A stretch of 64,000 bases of DNA, from contig JANQQL010000043.1 in the NCBI GenBank assembly GCA_028289345.1, forward strand, positions 18,909-82,908, given 5' to 3'. The position numbers and the translations under genes were made by a program. Shown here piece by piece: positions 1-7,287 of this stretch. The stretch comes from Planctomycetota bacterium (GTDB taxonomy: Bacteria > Planctomycetota > B15-G4 > SIAN01). Each line of letters starts with the position of its first letter. Positions within the stretch are counted from its first letter, which is position 1. A model generated the notes under the pieces. The model was not told the DNA's origin and searched no databases. It saw only the letters and a program-made list of their open reading frames with translations.

Positions 1-1
1 C

Positions 2-382
2 CGTGACCTCGACCGTTTCCTGGCGGACTTCTGGTCCCCTCGCACGGCGCCCGCCGCTCCCGACGTACGCCTGGAAGTGCTGGAGAACGCCGACGGCTAC
101 CAGGTTCGTGCCGAACTGCCCGGCGTCAAAGCCAAAGACTTGACTGTCGAAGTCGTCGACGACGTCCTTCATCTGAAGGGATCCCGCGACCTCGACCTTC
201 CGGAGGGAGCGATCGCCCGCCGGCGCGAGCGAACCATGCGCTCCTTCGAACGCTCGCTTCGCTTCCCGGTGAACTTGGACGCTCGCAAAGTCGAAGCCTC
301 CCTCGAACACGGCATCCTCACCGTGGACGTGCCGAAAGCGGAGGAAGCCAAGCCACGGAAGATCAAAGTGCGAACCCGCTGA
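2..382 (+). CDS. Small heat shock protein (Hsp20/alpha-crystallin), 5' end outside window
   Basis: This is an ATP-independent holdase chaperone of the Hsp20 family. The reading frame is open from base 2, so the true start lies before the window; an internal GTG at 77 is not the likely start because residues before it (RDLDRFLADFW) look like the usual amphipathic N-terminal arm. The alpha-crystallin domain fills the rest: GYQVRAELPGVKAKDL opens it, and GILTVDVPKAE near the end carries the conserved G-x-L-x-V strand. A short basic tail (KIKVRTR) takes the place of the I-x-I anchor. A second Hsp20 gene follows after 79 bases, so the two are probably one heat-inducible operon ending at the terminator at 892-933. 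The family assignment is firm; client specificity cannot be read. Confidence 0.93.
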   Translation, partial: RDLDRFLADFWSPRTAPAAPDVRLEVLENADGYQVRAELPGVKAKDLTVEVVDDVLHLKGSRDLDLPEGAIARRRERTMRSFERSLRFPVNLDARKVEASLEHGILTVDVPKAEEAKPRKIKVRTR

Positions 383-461
383 CGCGACACGCCTCTGACT
401 CTGCTGGACGCATGACCGGCTTCCGAGCCTCTTCCCCCCTGCACCAACAAGGACACAACCC

Positions 462-857
462 ATGAACTGCAACGTTCCTGCAACGACAACTTCTTCCCGA
501 TCGGGCACTGCCGTCGCTCCGCGACCGGTCCGCCCGGCCACCGACGTGGTTGAGTACGACGACCGATTCGATGTCACTCTGGACGTGCCCGGAGTCCGCG
601 CGGACGATCTAGACATTCAGTTCGACGGTGACCGACTTTGGGTACGCGGTCAAACTCGCCAAGAGATCCCTGAGGGTTTCGAACGCGTTCGCAACGAGCA
701 GCTCGCCTCGAGCTACGAACACTCGCTCGACATCGGCAATCAAGTGGATGTCTCGAAGATCGATGCCCACATGGATGACGGCGTCCTGACTCTCACTTTG
801 CCGAAGCACGAGTCTGCCCAGAAGCGCTCGATTTCCGTCAAGGTCCGCGGCCCCTGA
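462..857 (+). CDS. Small heat shock protein (Hsp20/alpha-crystallin), second copy
   Basis: A second cytoplasmic Hsp20-family holdase, 131 residues. The ATG at 462 follows an AAGGA about 10 bases upstream. The first 30 residues are a Ser/Thr/Pro/Arg-rich arm; the alpha-crystallin domain starts at about residue 32 (FDVTLDVPGVRADDL) and includes GVLTLTLPKHE near residue 109. The tail SISVKVRGP is short. It is diverged from the neighbouring copy, so this is not a recent duplication. The pair recalls two-gene sHsp operons whose products may form mixed oligomers, which is an inference. A strong intrinsic terminator lies 35 bases past the stop. Confidence 0.93.
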   Translation: MNCNVPATTTSSRSGTAVAPRPVRPATDVVEYDDRFDVTLDVPGVRADDLDIQFDGDRLWVRGQTRQEIPEGFERVRNEQLASSYEHSLDIGNQVDVSKIDAHMDDGVLTLTLPKHESAQKRSISVKVRGP

Positions 858-891
858 GTCGCGCCTGCGTCAACTCCAAACCCATCTCTTC

Positions 892-933
892 CCGCAGCGA
901 GTGTCCGATCGAGGATGCTCGCTGCGGCTTTTT
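892..933 (+). terminator. Intrinsic terminator after the Hsp20 pair
   Basis: A perfect 10-bp stem (CCGCAGCGAG at 892-901 with CTCGCTGCGG at 918-927) and a 16-base loop are followed by CTTTTT at 928-933. This is a textbook rho-independent terminator for the plus-strand Hsp20 genes. It also separates them from the convergent methyltransferase gene ending at 1002. Confidence 0.9.
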
Positions 934-1001
934 CCGGATCGATCGCGTCGGCCCCCGTCGCTCCTGAGAAGCTCCTTCAACAAGCGCCCCTCGGCCTCGA
1001 A

Positions 1002-2225
1002 TCAACCGACAGCGAGCCCGGGATCCTGCTGCGCCACAGAAAGGACTTCGACTTGCGGCTGCAGTCCCCTGCGGGCGAGATCCGTGACGATCTCTTCGCG
1101 ATACGCAGGATTCACGACCACCACCACATCAGGGCGTAGCTCGGCGAGGGCCGGAGGCGCCACAATGGGTTGACCGGTCCCGGCCACGAACTTGCCGCAT
1201 TTTCGCGGATTCACATCGACCACGGCCTTCACCCAGTCCGCGCCGCGAACGCTGTTGAGGAACATCACCCCTTTCGTGCCAGCCCCCCAGACCACCACGA
1301 CGCGTCCCTGATCGACCCATTGGCGAATCCGGCCACCCCACTGCTCGAGCTGCTCGTGATACACCTGGCGGAACTGCGCAGCCCAGGACGGAACTTCCGG
1401 CTCTTCGACCGGCATCCGCGCTGGCTCCTTTGCGGAAGCCTCGCCATTGGCTCGCGCCCCATGCAAAGCCAGGAACTGACCGTCAAAACGGCTCTCCCAA
1501 CCCGACACTGTGAATCCGTGGCGATGGAACAGTCGATGCAGGGATCGATCTGTAAAGTAGGAGCAATGCTCATAGAGCAAGTCCCAGATTCCCAGGGATT
1601 CGAACGTGAACCGCCCGTCGGGAACTTCGAAGTAGATGCTCGCGTTCGGCTGCGGCTGCAAAGTCGCGTGCAAGGAACGAATGAGATCCGCGGGCCGCTC
1701 CAAGTGCTCTAGCACATGGCGGCAGGCCACCAAGTCCGCGGGTCGATCCGCGTACTGAGGACCGTACAGATCGTGAATCAGCGTCACCGAGGGATCCGGG
1801 CTCTTCACCGGAGCCGCCGGGTCATAGCCGTACCCGCGATTGGATCCCTGGCGACAGAGAAGCTGGAGGAAGTAGGCATCGCCACAGCCAATCTCCAACA
1901 CGTCCTTACCGCGGAGATCGTAGCGCTCCACCAAGTCGGCGGTCAGCTCCTCCAGGTAGCGACGGAATCGCGGCGAGAAGTGCTGGGCGTTCTCGTAGTC
2001 CGGGTCATAGGTCATCAAGGCCGGGTCGAAAGCGGTGTTGAACACCATCCCGCAGGCGCGACACAGCTGCAGCTCGAATCGCCCTTTCGGCGCGGCGCGG
2101 GCCGCCTCAGCCGAGTCCTCGAGCCGGTTGCAGTGCACCGGGACCATGGATTCCAGCAGCGGAAACCAGCGGCGCTCCTCACAAACCGGACAAGCAGGCG
2201 CAGTGGCGGGGGGACCAGGGTTCAT
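1002..2225 (-). CDS. Class I SAM methyltransferase, sugar C-methyltransferase type (copy 1 of 3)
   Basis: Predicted SAM-dependent methyltransferase acting on a nucleotide sugar or related substrate, 407 residues. A putative zinc-binding N-terminus has CPVC near residue 12 and CRAC near residue 57. The SAM motif VLEIGCGDAYFL lies near residue 115. The family motif YEHCSYFT lies in the middle, and a C-terminal Rossmann-like domain carries VVWGAGTKGVMF (C-methyltransferase C-terminal domain). The ATG at 2225 overlaps the TGA of the upstream gene (TGATG); a GTG one codon earlier (2228) is an alternative. It is the last gene of a minus-strand operon with a cytidylyltransferase and an epimerase, which suggests a modified deoxy- or branched sugar. 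The exact substrate is unknown, and it could act as an O- or N-methyltransferase. Confidence 0.85.
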   Translation of the reverse strand: MNPGPPATAPACPVCEERRWFPLLESMVPVHCNRLEDSAEAARAAPKGRFELQLCRACGMVFNTAFDPALMTYDPDYENAQHFSPRFRRYLEELTADLVERYDLRGKDVLEIGCGDAYFLQLLCRQGSNRGYGYDPAAPVKSPDPSVTLIHDLYGPQYADRPADLVACRHVLEHLERPADLIRSLHATLQPQPNASIYFEVPDGRFTFESLGIWDLLYEHCSYFTDRSLHRLFHRHGFTVSGWESRFDGQFLALHGARANGEASAKEPARMPVEEPEVPSWAAQFRQVYHEQLEQWGGRIRQWVDQGRVVVVWGAGTKGVMFLNSVRGADWVKAVVDVNPRKCGKFVAGTGQPIVAPPALAELRPDVVVVVNPAYREEIVTDLARRGLQPQVEVLSVAQQDPGLAVG

Positions 2226-3418
2226 CACAGGCCGCGCAATGTGGGACTCAAACCCAAGGCCGACAGACTTTCGCGGATCTCCTCCAAGTAGATCGAGTTC
2301 ATGACGATCACCTCATCCGGCGGCTGCTGGCGAAGCTCCTCGGGGGCGATGATGCGATGCCCAGTGCCTGCCAAGAACTTACCGTGCTTGTGCGGATTGA
2401 TGTCGACAACCGCGTGAACCTCCTCGCGGATTCCCAGAGTGGTGAGGAACGAAACCGCCTTGGAGCCGGAGCCCCAAACCGCCGTGCGTTTGTTCGCCCG
2501 CGCAAACTCCTGGAAGCGACCACGCCACTCGTGTCGGAGTGCCTCCACTTGTCGAGTGTATTCCTCTACCCAAGACAACACCTGTTCGACCGACTCTTCG
2601 GCGGGATGGGCCTGGCTCACTGGTGCCGAGACCGGCTCAGTTTCGATCAGAATGTACTGCTGATCGTAGGCAAGCTCCAACAGAGCCACAGTAAAGGAGT
2701 TGCGCCGGAACAGCCGCGCCAAGGACCCGCGAGTGAAGTACGAGCAGTGCTCGTAGTAGACGTCCCAAAACGCTCCTTGGCGAAGAATCCTCTCGCCATC
2801 CGGCAACTCGAAGAACACCTGAGTCGCGGGCCGGTCTCCGATCGATCGTCGCACCATTGTGGTGAACCGATCGACATCCGGGATGTGCTCCAGGGTGTGT
2901 CGACAACACACAAGGTCCGCTGGAAGATCGGTGTACTTCTCGGAATAGAAGTCTTGGATGAAGTCCAGCCCCGCGGGGAGTGCAGAGCCCACGCGCTCCG
3001 GACGGTAACTCGGATCCAGTCCGAGGCCGCGACAGGCGGCCCGTTCACAAAGCTCGATCAGGAACTCGCCTTTGCCACAGCCGATTTCCAATGCGGTCTT
3101 TCCGGCGAGGTCGTGCCGCCCCATCAAACCTTCCACGAGTTCCGTCTGAAACTGCTGAAAGCGTGGCGAAAAACCCTGAGTCTCCTCGTACGCAGTGGAG
3201 TACTTCATGCGCTGCGGCTGAAACGCGAGGTTGGTGAGAAAACCGCAGGACTCGCACACCGCAACGCGCAACTCGCCGCTCGGAAAGTCGATGGCTTCTT
3301 CACGCGTGGCCACCATGAGACAGCTGTGAATGGGAACCTTCGGAACTTCGTAGAACACTCGCAGAGCGTGAGATTCGCAAGCGGGACACACCGCCGTTGC
3401 TCGAGGATCCGGACTCAT
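2225..3418 (-). CDS. Class I SAM methyltransferase, sugar C-methyltransferase type (copy 2 of 3)
   Basis: Paralogue of the downstream gene, 397 residues, with the same layout: CPAC near residue 11 and CESC near residue 56 for a putative zinc site, the SAM-binding ALEIGCGKGEFL near residue 114, YEHCSYFT in the middle, and AVWGSGSKAVSFL in the C-terminal domain. The start chosen is the ATG at 3418 inside an ATGA overlap with the preceding stop. The open frame extends upstream, but those 81 residues are antisense-like, Arg/Ser-rich and belong to another gene's territory. It shares a distinctive block with copy 1 (a Tyr-rich segment, then GFSPRF/HFSPRF before the SAM domain), so copies 1 and 2 are closer to each other than to copy 3. 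Substrate unknown. Confidence 0.85.
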   Translation of the reverse strand: MSPDPRATAVCPACESHALRVFYEVPKVPIHSCLMVATREEAIDFPSGELRVAVCESCGFLTNLAFQPQRMKYSTAYEETQGFSPRFQQFQTELVEGLMGRHDLAGKTALEIGCGKGEFLIELCERAACRGLGLDPSYRPERVGSALPAGLDFIQDFYSEKYTDLPADLVCCRHTLEHIPDVDRFTTMVRRSIGDRPATQVFFELPDGERILRQGAFWDVYYEHCSYFTRGSLARLFRRNSFTVALLELAYDQQYILIETEPVSAPVSQAHPAEESVEQVLSWVEEYTRQVEALRHEWRGRFQEFARANKRTAVWGSGSKAVSFLTTLGIREEVHAVVDINPHKHGKFLAGTGHRIIAPEELRQQPPDEVIVMNSIYLEEIRESLSALGLSPTLRGL

Positions 3419-4698
3419 GGGGTTTGGGCCGCCGCGTGACCAAGAATCCGCGGCGAAGGAATCGGCACGATGAAGCGCCCGCCGGCATTCCGATAGTCCT
3501 CCTGCTGAGCCACGATCTCCTTTTGGAAGTTCCAGGCGAGCAGCAACACGAAGTCGGGCTTCTCTTCCATCAGGGCTTCCGGAGGGCGAATCGGCAGATG
3601 CACTCCCGGCATGAATCGGCCCTGCTTGTGAACATTGCGATCGACAACAAAGTCGAGACATTCGCGGCCGATTCCGGTGTAGTTCAGCAGGGTCGCCCCC
3701 TTCGCCGCTGCACCATAGGCAGCGATCCGCGCTCCCTTGGCCTTCAGGTCCTGTAGGAGCCGCCGCAGTCCCGCCTTGAGATCCTCGACTCGTCCCGCGA
3801 AATCTCGGTAGTACTCCCAGCGGGTCAGTCCTTCTGCAGAGTCACGGGCGAGAGCGGATCGCACCGATTCCTCCGGCGCCTGACGCTTCTCGACAAACAA
3901 ACGCAGGGAGCCTCCATGGATCTCGAGCGGCACCACCCGATTCAAGAACAGGCCATGTCGGCGAAACAGCTTGTCGAGAGCCGTCACCGAGAAGTAGCAA
4001 AGGTGTTCATGATAGATCGTGTCAAATTCGCCGTGACGAACGAGTTCGCGCACGGACGGGACTTCCAAAACGGCGACACCCGAGCCTTGCAACAGTGTCG
4101 CGATGCCTTCGACGAACCCGTTCAGGTCCGGCACATGGGCAAGTACGTTGCTGGCAAAGATCGCGTCGGCCCGCTGCCCCTCCGCCACCAACTTCCGGGC
4201 CAACCCCACGGTGAAGAACTCGCAACGAGTCGGCACCCCGATCTCGCGTGCCGCCTGGGCAGGCCCTTCGGCAGGATCAATGCCGAGGACCGGCACTCCC
4301 GCCTCGACAAAGTTCCGCAGCAGGTAGCCATCGTTGCTGGCCAGCTCGACCACCAAACTGCCGCCGTTCAGTTGCCGCTCCTGCATCACTTCCAGAGCGT
4401 TGGTCGCCGCATGGCGCAGCAGCTGATCCGAAAACGACGAGTAGTATGGATAGTCGCGACAAAACAGCTCTTCCGGATCGACCTGGTGCAGAATCTGAAC
4501 GAGCGTGCAGGCTTCGCAGAACGCCACCTCCAACGGATAGCGCGCTTCTGGTTGATCCAGCTCTTCGGCTCGCCGCAGGCCATCGGCCAACGGCGTGTTC
4601 CCGAGAGACAGAACCGGACGCAACCGGGCCTCGCCGCACGAGCGGCATTCTTGATCAAGAATCTCTGCGGATTCTGGCTCGGAAGTCATCTCAACCAC
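3415..4698 (-). CDS. TylC3-type class I SAM C-methyltransferase (copy 3 of 3)
   Basis: Predicted nucleotide-sugar C-methyltransferase, 427 residues, resembling the TylC3/NovU group. The N-terminal zinc-binding unit has CRSC (about 17-20) and CEAC near residue 60. VVELASNDGYLLRNF near 121 is the glycine-motif variant of this group. YHEHLCYFS holds the conserved Tyr/His pair, and the C-terminal domain carries IAAYGAAAKGATLL. The GTG at 4698 is preferred because AGGA sits at good distance upstream; the ATG at 4689 is possible. The gene overlaps the epimerase stop by 8 bases and ends in an ATGA overlap with copy 2. Its closest functional analogues C-methylate a 4-keto sugar, which fits the cytidylyltransferase and epimerase upstream. 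Confidence 0.87.
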   Translation of the reverse strand: MVEMTSEPESAEILDQECRSCGEARLRPVLSLGNTPLADGLRRAEELDQPEARYPLEVAFCEACTLVQILHQVDPEELFCRDYPYYSSFSDQLLRHAATNALEVMQERQLNGGSLVVELASNDGYLLRNFVEAGVPVLGIDPAEGPAQAAREIGVPTRCEFFTVGLARKLVAEGQRADAIFASNVLAHVPDLNGFVEGIATLLQGSGVAVLEVPSVRELVRHGEFDTIYHEHLCYFSVTALDKLFRRHGLFLNRVVPLEIHGGSLRLFVEKRQAPEESVRSALARDSAEGLTRWEYYRDFAGRVEDLKAGLRRLLQDLKAKGARIAAYGAAAKGATLLNYTGIGRECLDFVVDRNVHKQGRFMPGVHLPIRPPEALMEEKPDFVLLLAWNFQKEIVAQQEDYRNAGGRFIVPIPSPRILGHAAAQTP

Positions 4699-5767
4699 TT
4701 GCTTCCTGCACCCGCGAGATGGCCGGTCGTTGCTCCTCGCCAGTCACCTGCCAGCGCAGGTTGGCATCCAGCCTTCCGGCCTCCAAGTGCCGACGAATGT
4801 GTCGGATGCGCAAGTACCGAGAGCTCAGGAACTCCTCCGCGGTGAGCTCGATGGACCGATAGGCGTCGTAGAGCTCTTGAATTCCTCGACGAACCGTCCA
4901 GCGCGGTCGATAGCCGGGAAGTTCCTCTTCGATCTTGCGGCAGTTCACTCGGTAGCAGCGGGGATCCGGGCCCGCTCCTTCGGCGTATTCGACCTCGCAG
5001 TCCGGAACGATCTCCTGCACCATGTCCGCCACGTCACGGACCTGATAGTTCTCGTCCGTCCGACCGACGTTGTAGGCGACCCCGTGGACCTGATCGCGGG
5101 GTGCCTGGAGCACGGCGAGAAACGCCCGGCTGATGTCTTCGATGTGGACCAGAGGACGCCACGGGGTTCCGTCGCTCTTGATCAACACCTTGCCGGTGGT
5201 GAAGGCGTACCCGACCAAGTTGTTCACGACCAGGTCTCCACGCAGGCGGGGCGAAACCCCGTAGGCGGTCGCATTGCGCAAGTACGTCGGGCTGAAACTG
5301 TCCGAGGCAAGCGCCGCCAGGTCGCTCTCCACCTGGACTTTGGAGACACCGTAGGGAGTGACCGGGTGGAACTCGGCGCTTTCGTCCAGCCACTCTTCCC
5401 CGGCCTTGCCGTAAACGCTGCAGGTTGAAGACTGGAGGAATCGACGGACTCCGGCCTCTTTGGCGAGTGTCGCCAAGCGGATAGTGGCTCGATGATTGAT
5501 GTCGAACGTGCAGTCCGGATTCAGATCTCCCAGCGGATCATTCGAGAGCCCCGCCAAGTGGATCACCGCGTCGATTCCCTGCAAGTCCTCGACTTCCACG
5601 TCCCGCACATCTTTGCGAAAGCTCGGTGGGTCCGGGATCTCGTTTCCCAGAGTGCAGCCATCGAAGAAGTAGGAATCCAATCCGACAACTTCGTGCCCGC
5701 CCCGACGCAGCATCGGGACCAGGATCGTCCCGATGTAACCGTGATGGCCAGTCACCAAGATTTTCAA
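4691..5767 (-). CDS. NAD-dependent epimerase/dehydratase (extended SDR)
   Basis: Sugar-nucleotide epimerase or dehydratase of the extended SDR family, 358 residues. The NAD-binding motif TGHHGYIG lies at about residues 8-15, followed by an acidic residue in GLDSYFFDG; the catalytic YGVSK lies near residue 145 with SSTCSVYG before it. The start is taken as TTG at 5767 because GGAG sits 8 bases upstream at 5776-5779 and the beta-strand KILVTG begins directly after it; an in-frame upstream start would lack this support. The gene follows the cytidylyltransferase stop by 4 bases. In this setting it probably remodels a CDP- or other NDP-sugar before methylation; the precise step is not readable. 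Confidence 0.87.
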   Translation of the reverse strand: MKILVTGHHGYIGTILVPMLRRGGHEVVGLDSYFFDGCTLGNEIPDPPSFRKDVRDVEVEDLQGIDAVIHLAGLSNDPLGDLNPDCTFDINHRATIRLATLAKEAGVRRFLQSSTCSVYGKAGEEWLDESAEFHPVTPYGVSKVQVESDLAALASDSFSPTYLRNATAYGVSPRLRGDLVVNNLVGYAFTTGKVLIKSDGTPWRPLVHIEDISRAFLAVLQAPRDQVHGVAYNVGRTDENYQVRDVADMVQEIVPDCEVEYAEGAGPDPRCYRVNCRKIEEELPGYRPRWTVRRGIQELYDAYRSIELTAEEFLSSRYLRIRHIRRHLEAGRLDANLRWQVTGEEQRPAISRVQEASG

Positions 5768-5771
5768 CGAC

Positions 5772-6542
5772 TCAACTCCAGGTTTTCCACGGAGCCTCAC
5801 CCTCGCTCCAAAGCTTCTCGAGCAGCACCTTGTCTCGCAACGTGTCCATGCATTGCCAGAACGAGTCGTGACGGTAGGCCATCAGCTGACCATCCGCCGC
5901 CAACTTTTCCAATGGCTCCCGTTCCCACTGAGTTTGGTCGCCGGCGATGTAGTCGAACACTTGCGGTTCGAGGACGAAGAACGCTCCGTTGATCCACCCC
6001 TCCCCGAGTTGCGGCTTTTCGGTGAAGGCGGTCACCTGGTCTCCGTCCAAGTCCAGCTTGCCGAAACGAGCGGGCGGTCTCACTGCAGTGACCGTCGCGA
6101 ATTTTCCGTGAGAGCGGTGGAACGCCAGCAAGGCATCCAAATCCACGTTCGAGACGCCATCCCCCCAGGTCAGCAGGAAGGTCTCGTTGCCGAGTTGGGA
6201 GCGCAGCCGTTTGATTCGTCCCCCGGTCAGGGTGTGCTGGCCGGTATCGACCAATTGGACGTTCCAGTCCTCTTGTTCCCCCTCCTCCCGGGTGACTTGG
6301 CCGTGACGAATCTGCACGGTGAGATTGGACTGCAGGGAACAGTAGTCCAAGAAGTAGCGCTTGATCACCTCTCCCTTGTATCCCAGGGCGATCACAAAAT
6401 CCTGGTGACCGAAGTGGGAATAGTGCTTCAGGATGTGCCACAAGATCGGTTTTCCACCGATGGTGACCATGGGCTTGGGCTTGACCTCGGTTTCTTCGGA
6501 AAGACGAGAGCCAACGCCGCCAGCGAGAATGGCAACCTTCAT
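5772..6542 (-). CDS. Glucose-1-phosphate cytidylyltransferase-like nucleotidyltransferase
   Basis: Predicted to activate a sugar-1-phosphate with CTP (RfbF-type, giving CDP-glucose), 256 residues. The nucleotidyltransferase signature LAGGVGSRLSEET lies at residues 6-18, with KPKPMVTIGGKPILWHI right after, as in RfbF. WGDGVSNVDL near residue 130 supplies the metal-binding Asp. The C-terminal segment EGEAPWKTW is also RfbF-like. The ATG at 6542 has AAGGAA upstream and places the motif at the usual distance; the longer open frame has no recognisable sequence. It is first in the operon with the epimerase and three methyltransferases, which supports a CDP-sugar route for an O-antigen or EPS component. 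The classical CDP-glucose 4,6-dehydratase is not obviously present unless the next gene fills that role. Confidence 0.88.
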   Translation of the reverse strand: MKVAILAGGVGSRLSEETEVKPKPMVTIGGKPILWHILKHYSHFGHQDFVIALGYKGEVIKRYFLDYCSLQSNLTVQIRHGQVTREEGEQEDWNVQLVDTGQHTLTGGRIKRLRSQLGNETFLLTWGDGVSNVDLDALLAFHRSHGKFATVTAVRPPARFGKLDLDGDQVTAFTEKPQLGEGWINGAFFVLEPQVFDYIAGDQTQWEREPLEKLAADGQLMAYRHDSFWQCMDTLRDKVLLEKLWSEGEAPWKTWS

Positions 6543-6972
6543 TGAGATTCCTTCGATGGGCACCGATGCCCGAAGAGTTGTGAGCCGACGAGCGTTCCCG
6601 AAAGAGTCGTTCGCCCTCTGTCCGGACTTTTCTGTCCCGCTGCGCGAGCCCGGAAGTGTTTTTACGGAGAGGAGAACAACTACCACGAAATCGAAGAAGG
6701 TGCACAAATGGTTCGGATTGCCGCCGTTACTTCATGCCTGAGGAACGGGAGAATACAAAAACGTCCGACCGCTTCCTCGCCATGTCCATGACGCGAACAA
6801 ATGACGCACGAATCCGCTTGAGGAAATCACCGGGCAGCGCTACAAATCGAAGCGTCGTGAAAGGCACGTCCCATTCGGTTTCCGTGACGGTCTTTGCGAC
6901 GCCGTTTCTCCCGGCGCTCTTCCGATGGGCTCTCTTTCGATGGGTCCTCTTCCGAAGGGAATCTCAACTCCT
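6543..6972. other. Divergent intergenic region
   Basis: About 430 bases between the minus-strand sugar operon and the plus-strand VPEID-CTERM gene. It should hold promoters for both. Short open frames here have skewed, Arg/Ser-rich composition and no motif. The only clear structure is the triple direct repeat at 6917-6959. I could not identify convincing -35/-10 or -24/-12 boxes by eye. Confidence 0.6.
6917..6959 (+). repeat. Three tandem 13-base imperfect repeats, 15-base period
   Basis: CTCTTCCGATGGG (6917-6929), CTCTTTCGATGGG (6932-6944) and CTCTTCCGAAGGG (6947-6959) repeat at an exact 15-base spacing, ending 13 bases before the ATG of the VPEID-CTERM gene. The last copy contains AAGGGA, which could serve as the ribosome binding site. 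The array could be an operator, a leader RNA element or chance slippage; no regulator is known. Confidence 0.7.
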
Positions 6973-7227
6973 ATGAAGCTCCTGCGAAACTCTCTCCAGC
7001 GCAGCGCGTGCCGGATGGCTTCGGTCGCCGCGTTGACCGTGCTGGCCTCTGCCACCGCGACCGCTCAGCAAGCCTCCGAACTCGCAAACGCGGGCCAGGT
7101 CGGAACCCGTGGCAGCTCGGCTGCTCCGGAAATCGACCCTGCCCTCTGGGTCTCGGGAGCAATCCTGCTGGTGGGCGGTCTCCTCATCGTTACCGGTCGC
7201 CGGCGAACGGCCAACGCTGAGTCCTGA
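6973..7227 (+). CDS. VPEID-CTERM-like exosortase substrate, 84 residues
   Basis: Tiny exported protein with the three-part architecture of exosortase substrates. Residues 1-31 form a Sec signal peptide (basic start, hydrophobic core, ATATAQ cleavage region). A linker of only about 20 residues is rich in Ala, Gly and Ser. The C-terminal sorting signal is PEID at 52-55, a hydrophobic helix at about 57-74, then RRR at 76-78. This matches the VPEID-CTERM class paired with exosortase E, whose gene follows immediately in the same frame. The mature protein would be almost nothing but linker, so it may be a surface anchor or matrix miniprotein. The ATG at 6973 is preferred because it begins the signal peptide; an upstream ATG at 6925 would add residues encoded by the repeat array. 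Confidence 0.85.
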   Translation: MKLLRNSLQRSACRMASVAALTVLASATATAQQASELANAGQVGTRGSSAAPEIDPALWVSGAILLVGGLLIVTGRRRTANAES

Positions 7228-7287
7228 TCGCTTCCGATCCTCCTGATCTCCCCTCTTCCCATCCGCGGCGTCCTTCTCCTCGCACTC

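Noticed and set aside
3419..3661. N-terminal extension of methyltransferase copy 2
   Set aside because: It overlaps the coding region of copy 3, is Arg/Ser-rich, and the ATG at 3418 sits in an ATGA overlap typical of this operon.
6656..6976. 106-codon open frame overlapping the triple repeat, giving LFRW-type repeats
   Set aside because: The apparent protein repeat only reflects the 15-base DNA repeat; the rest has no motif and the frame ends inside the substrate gene.
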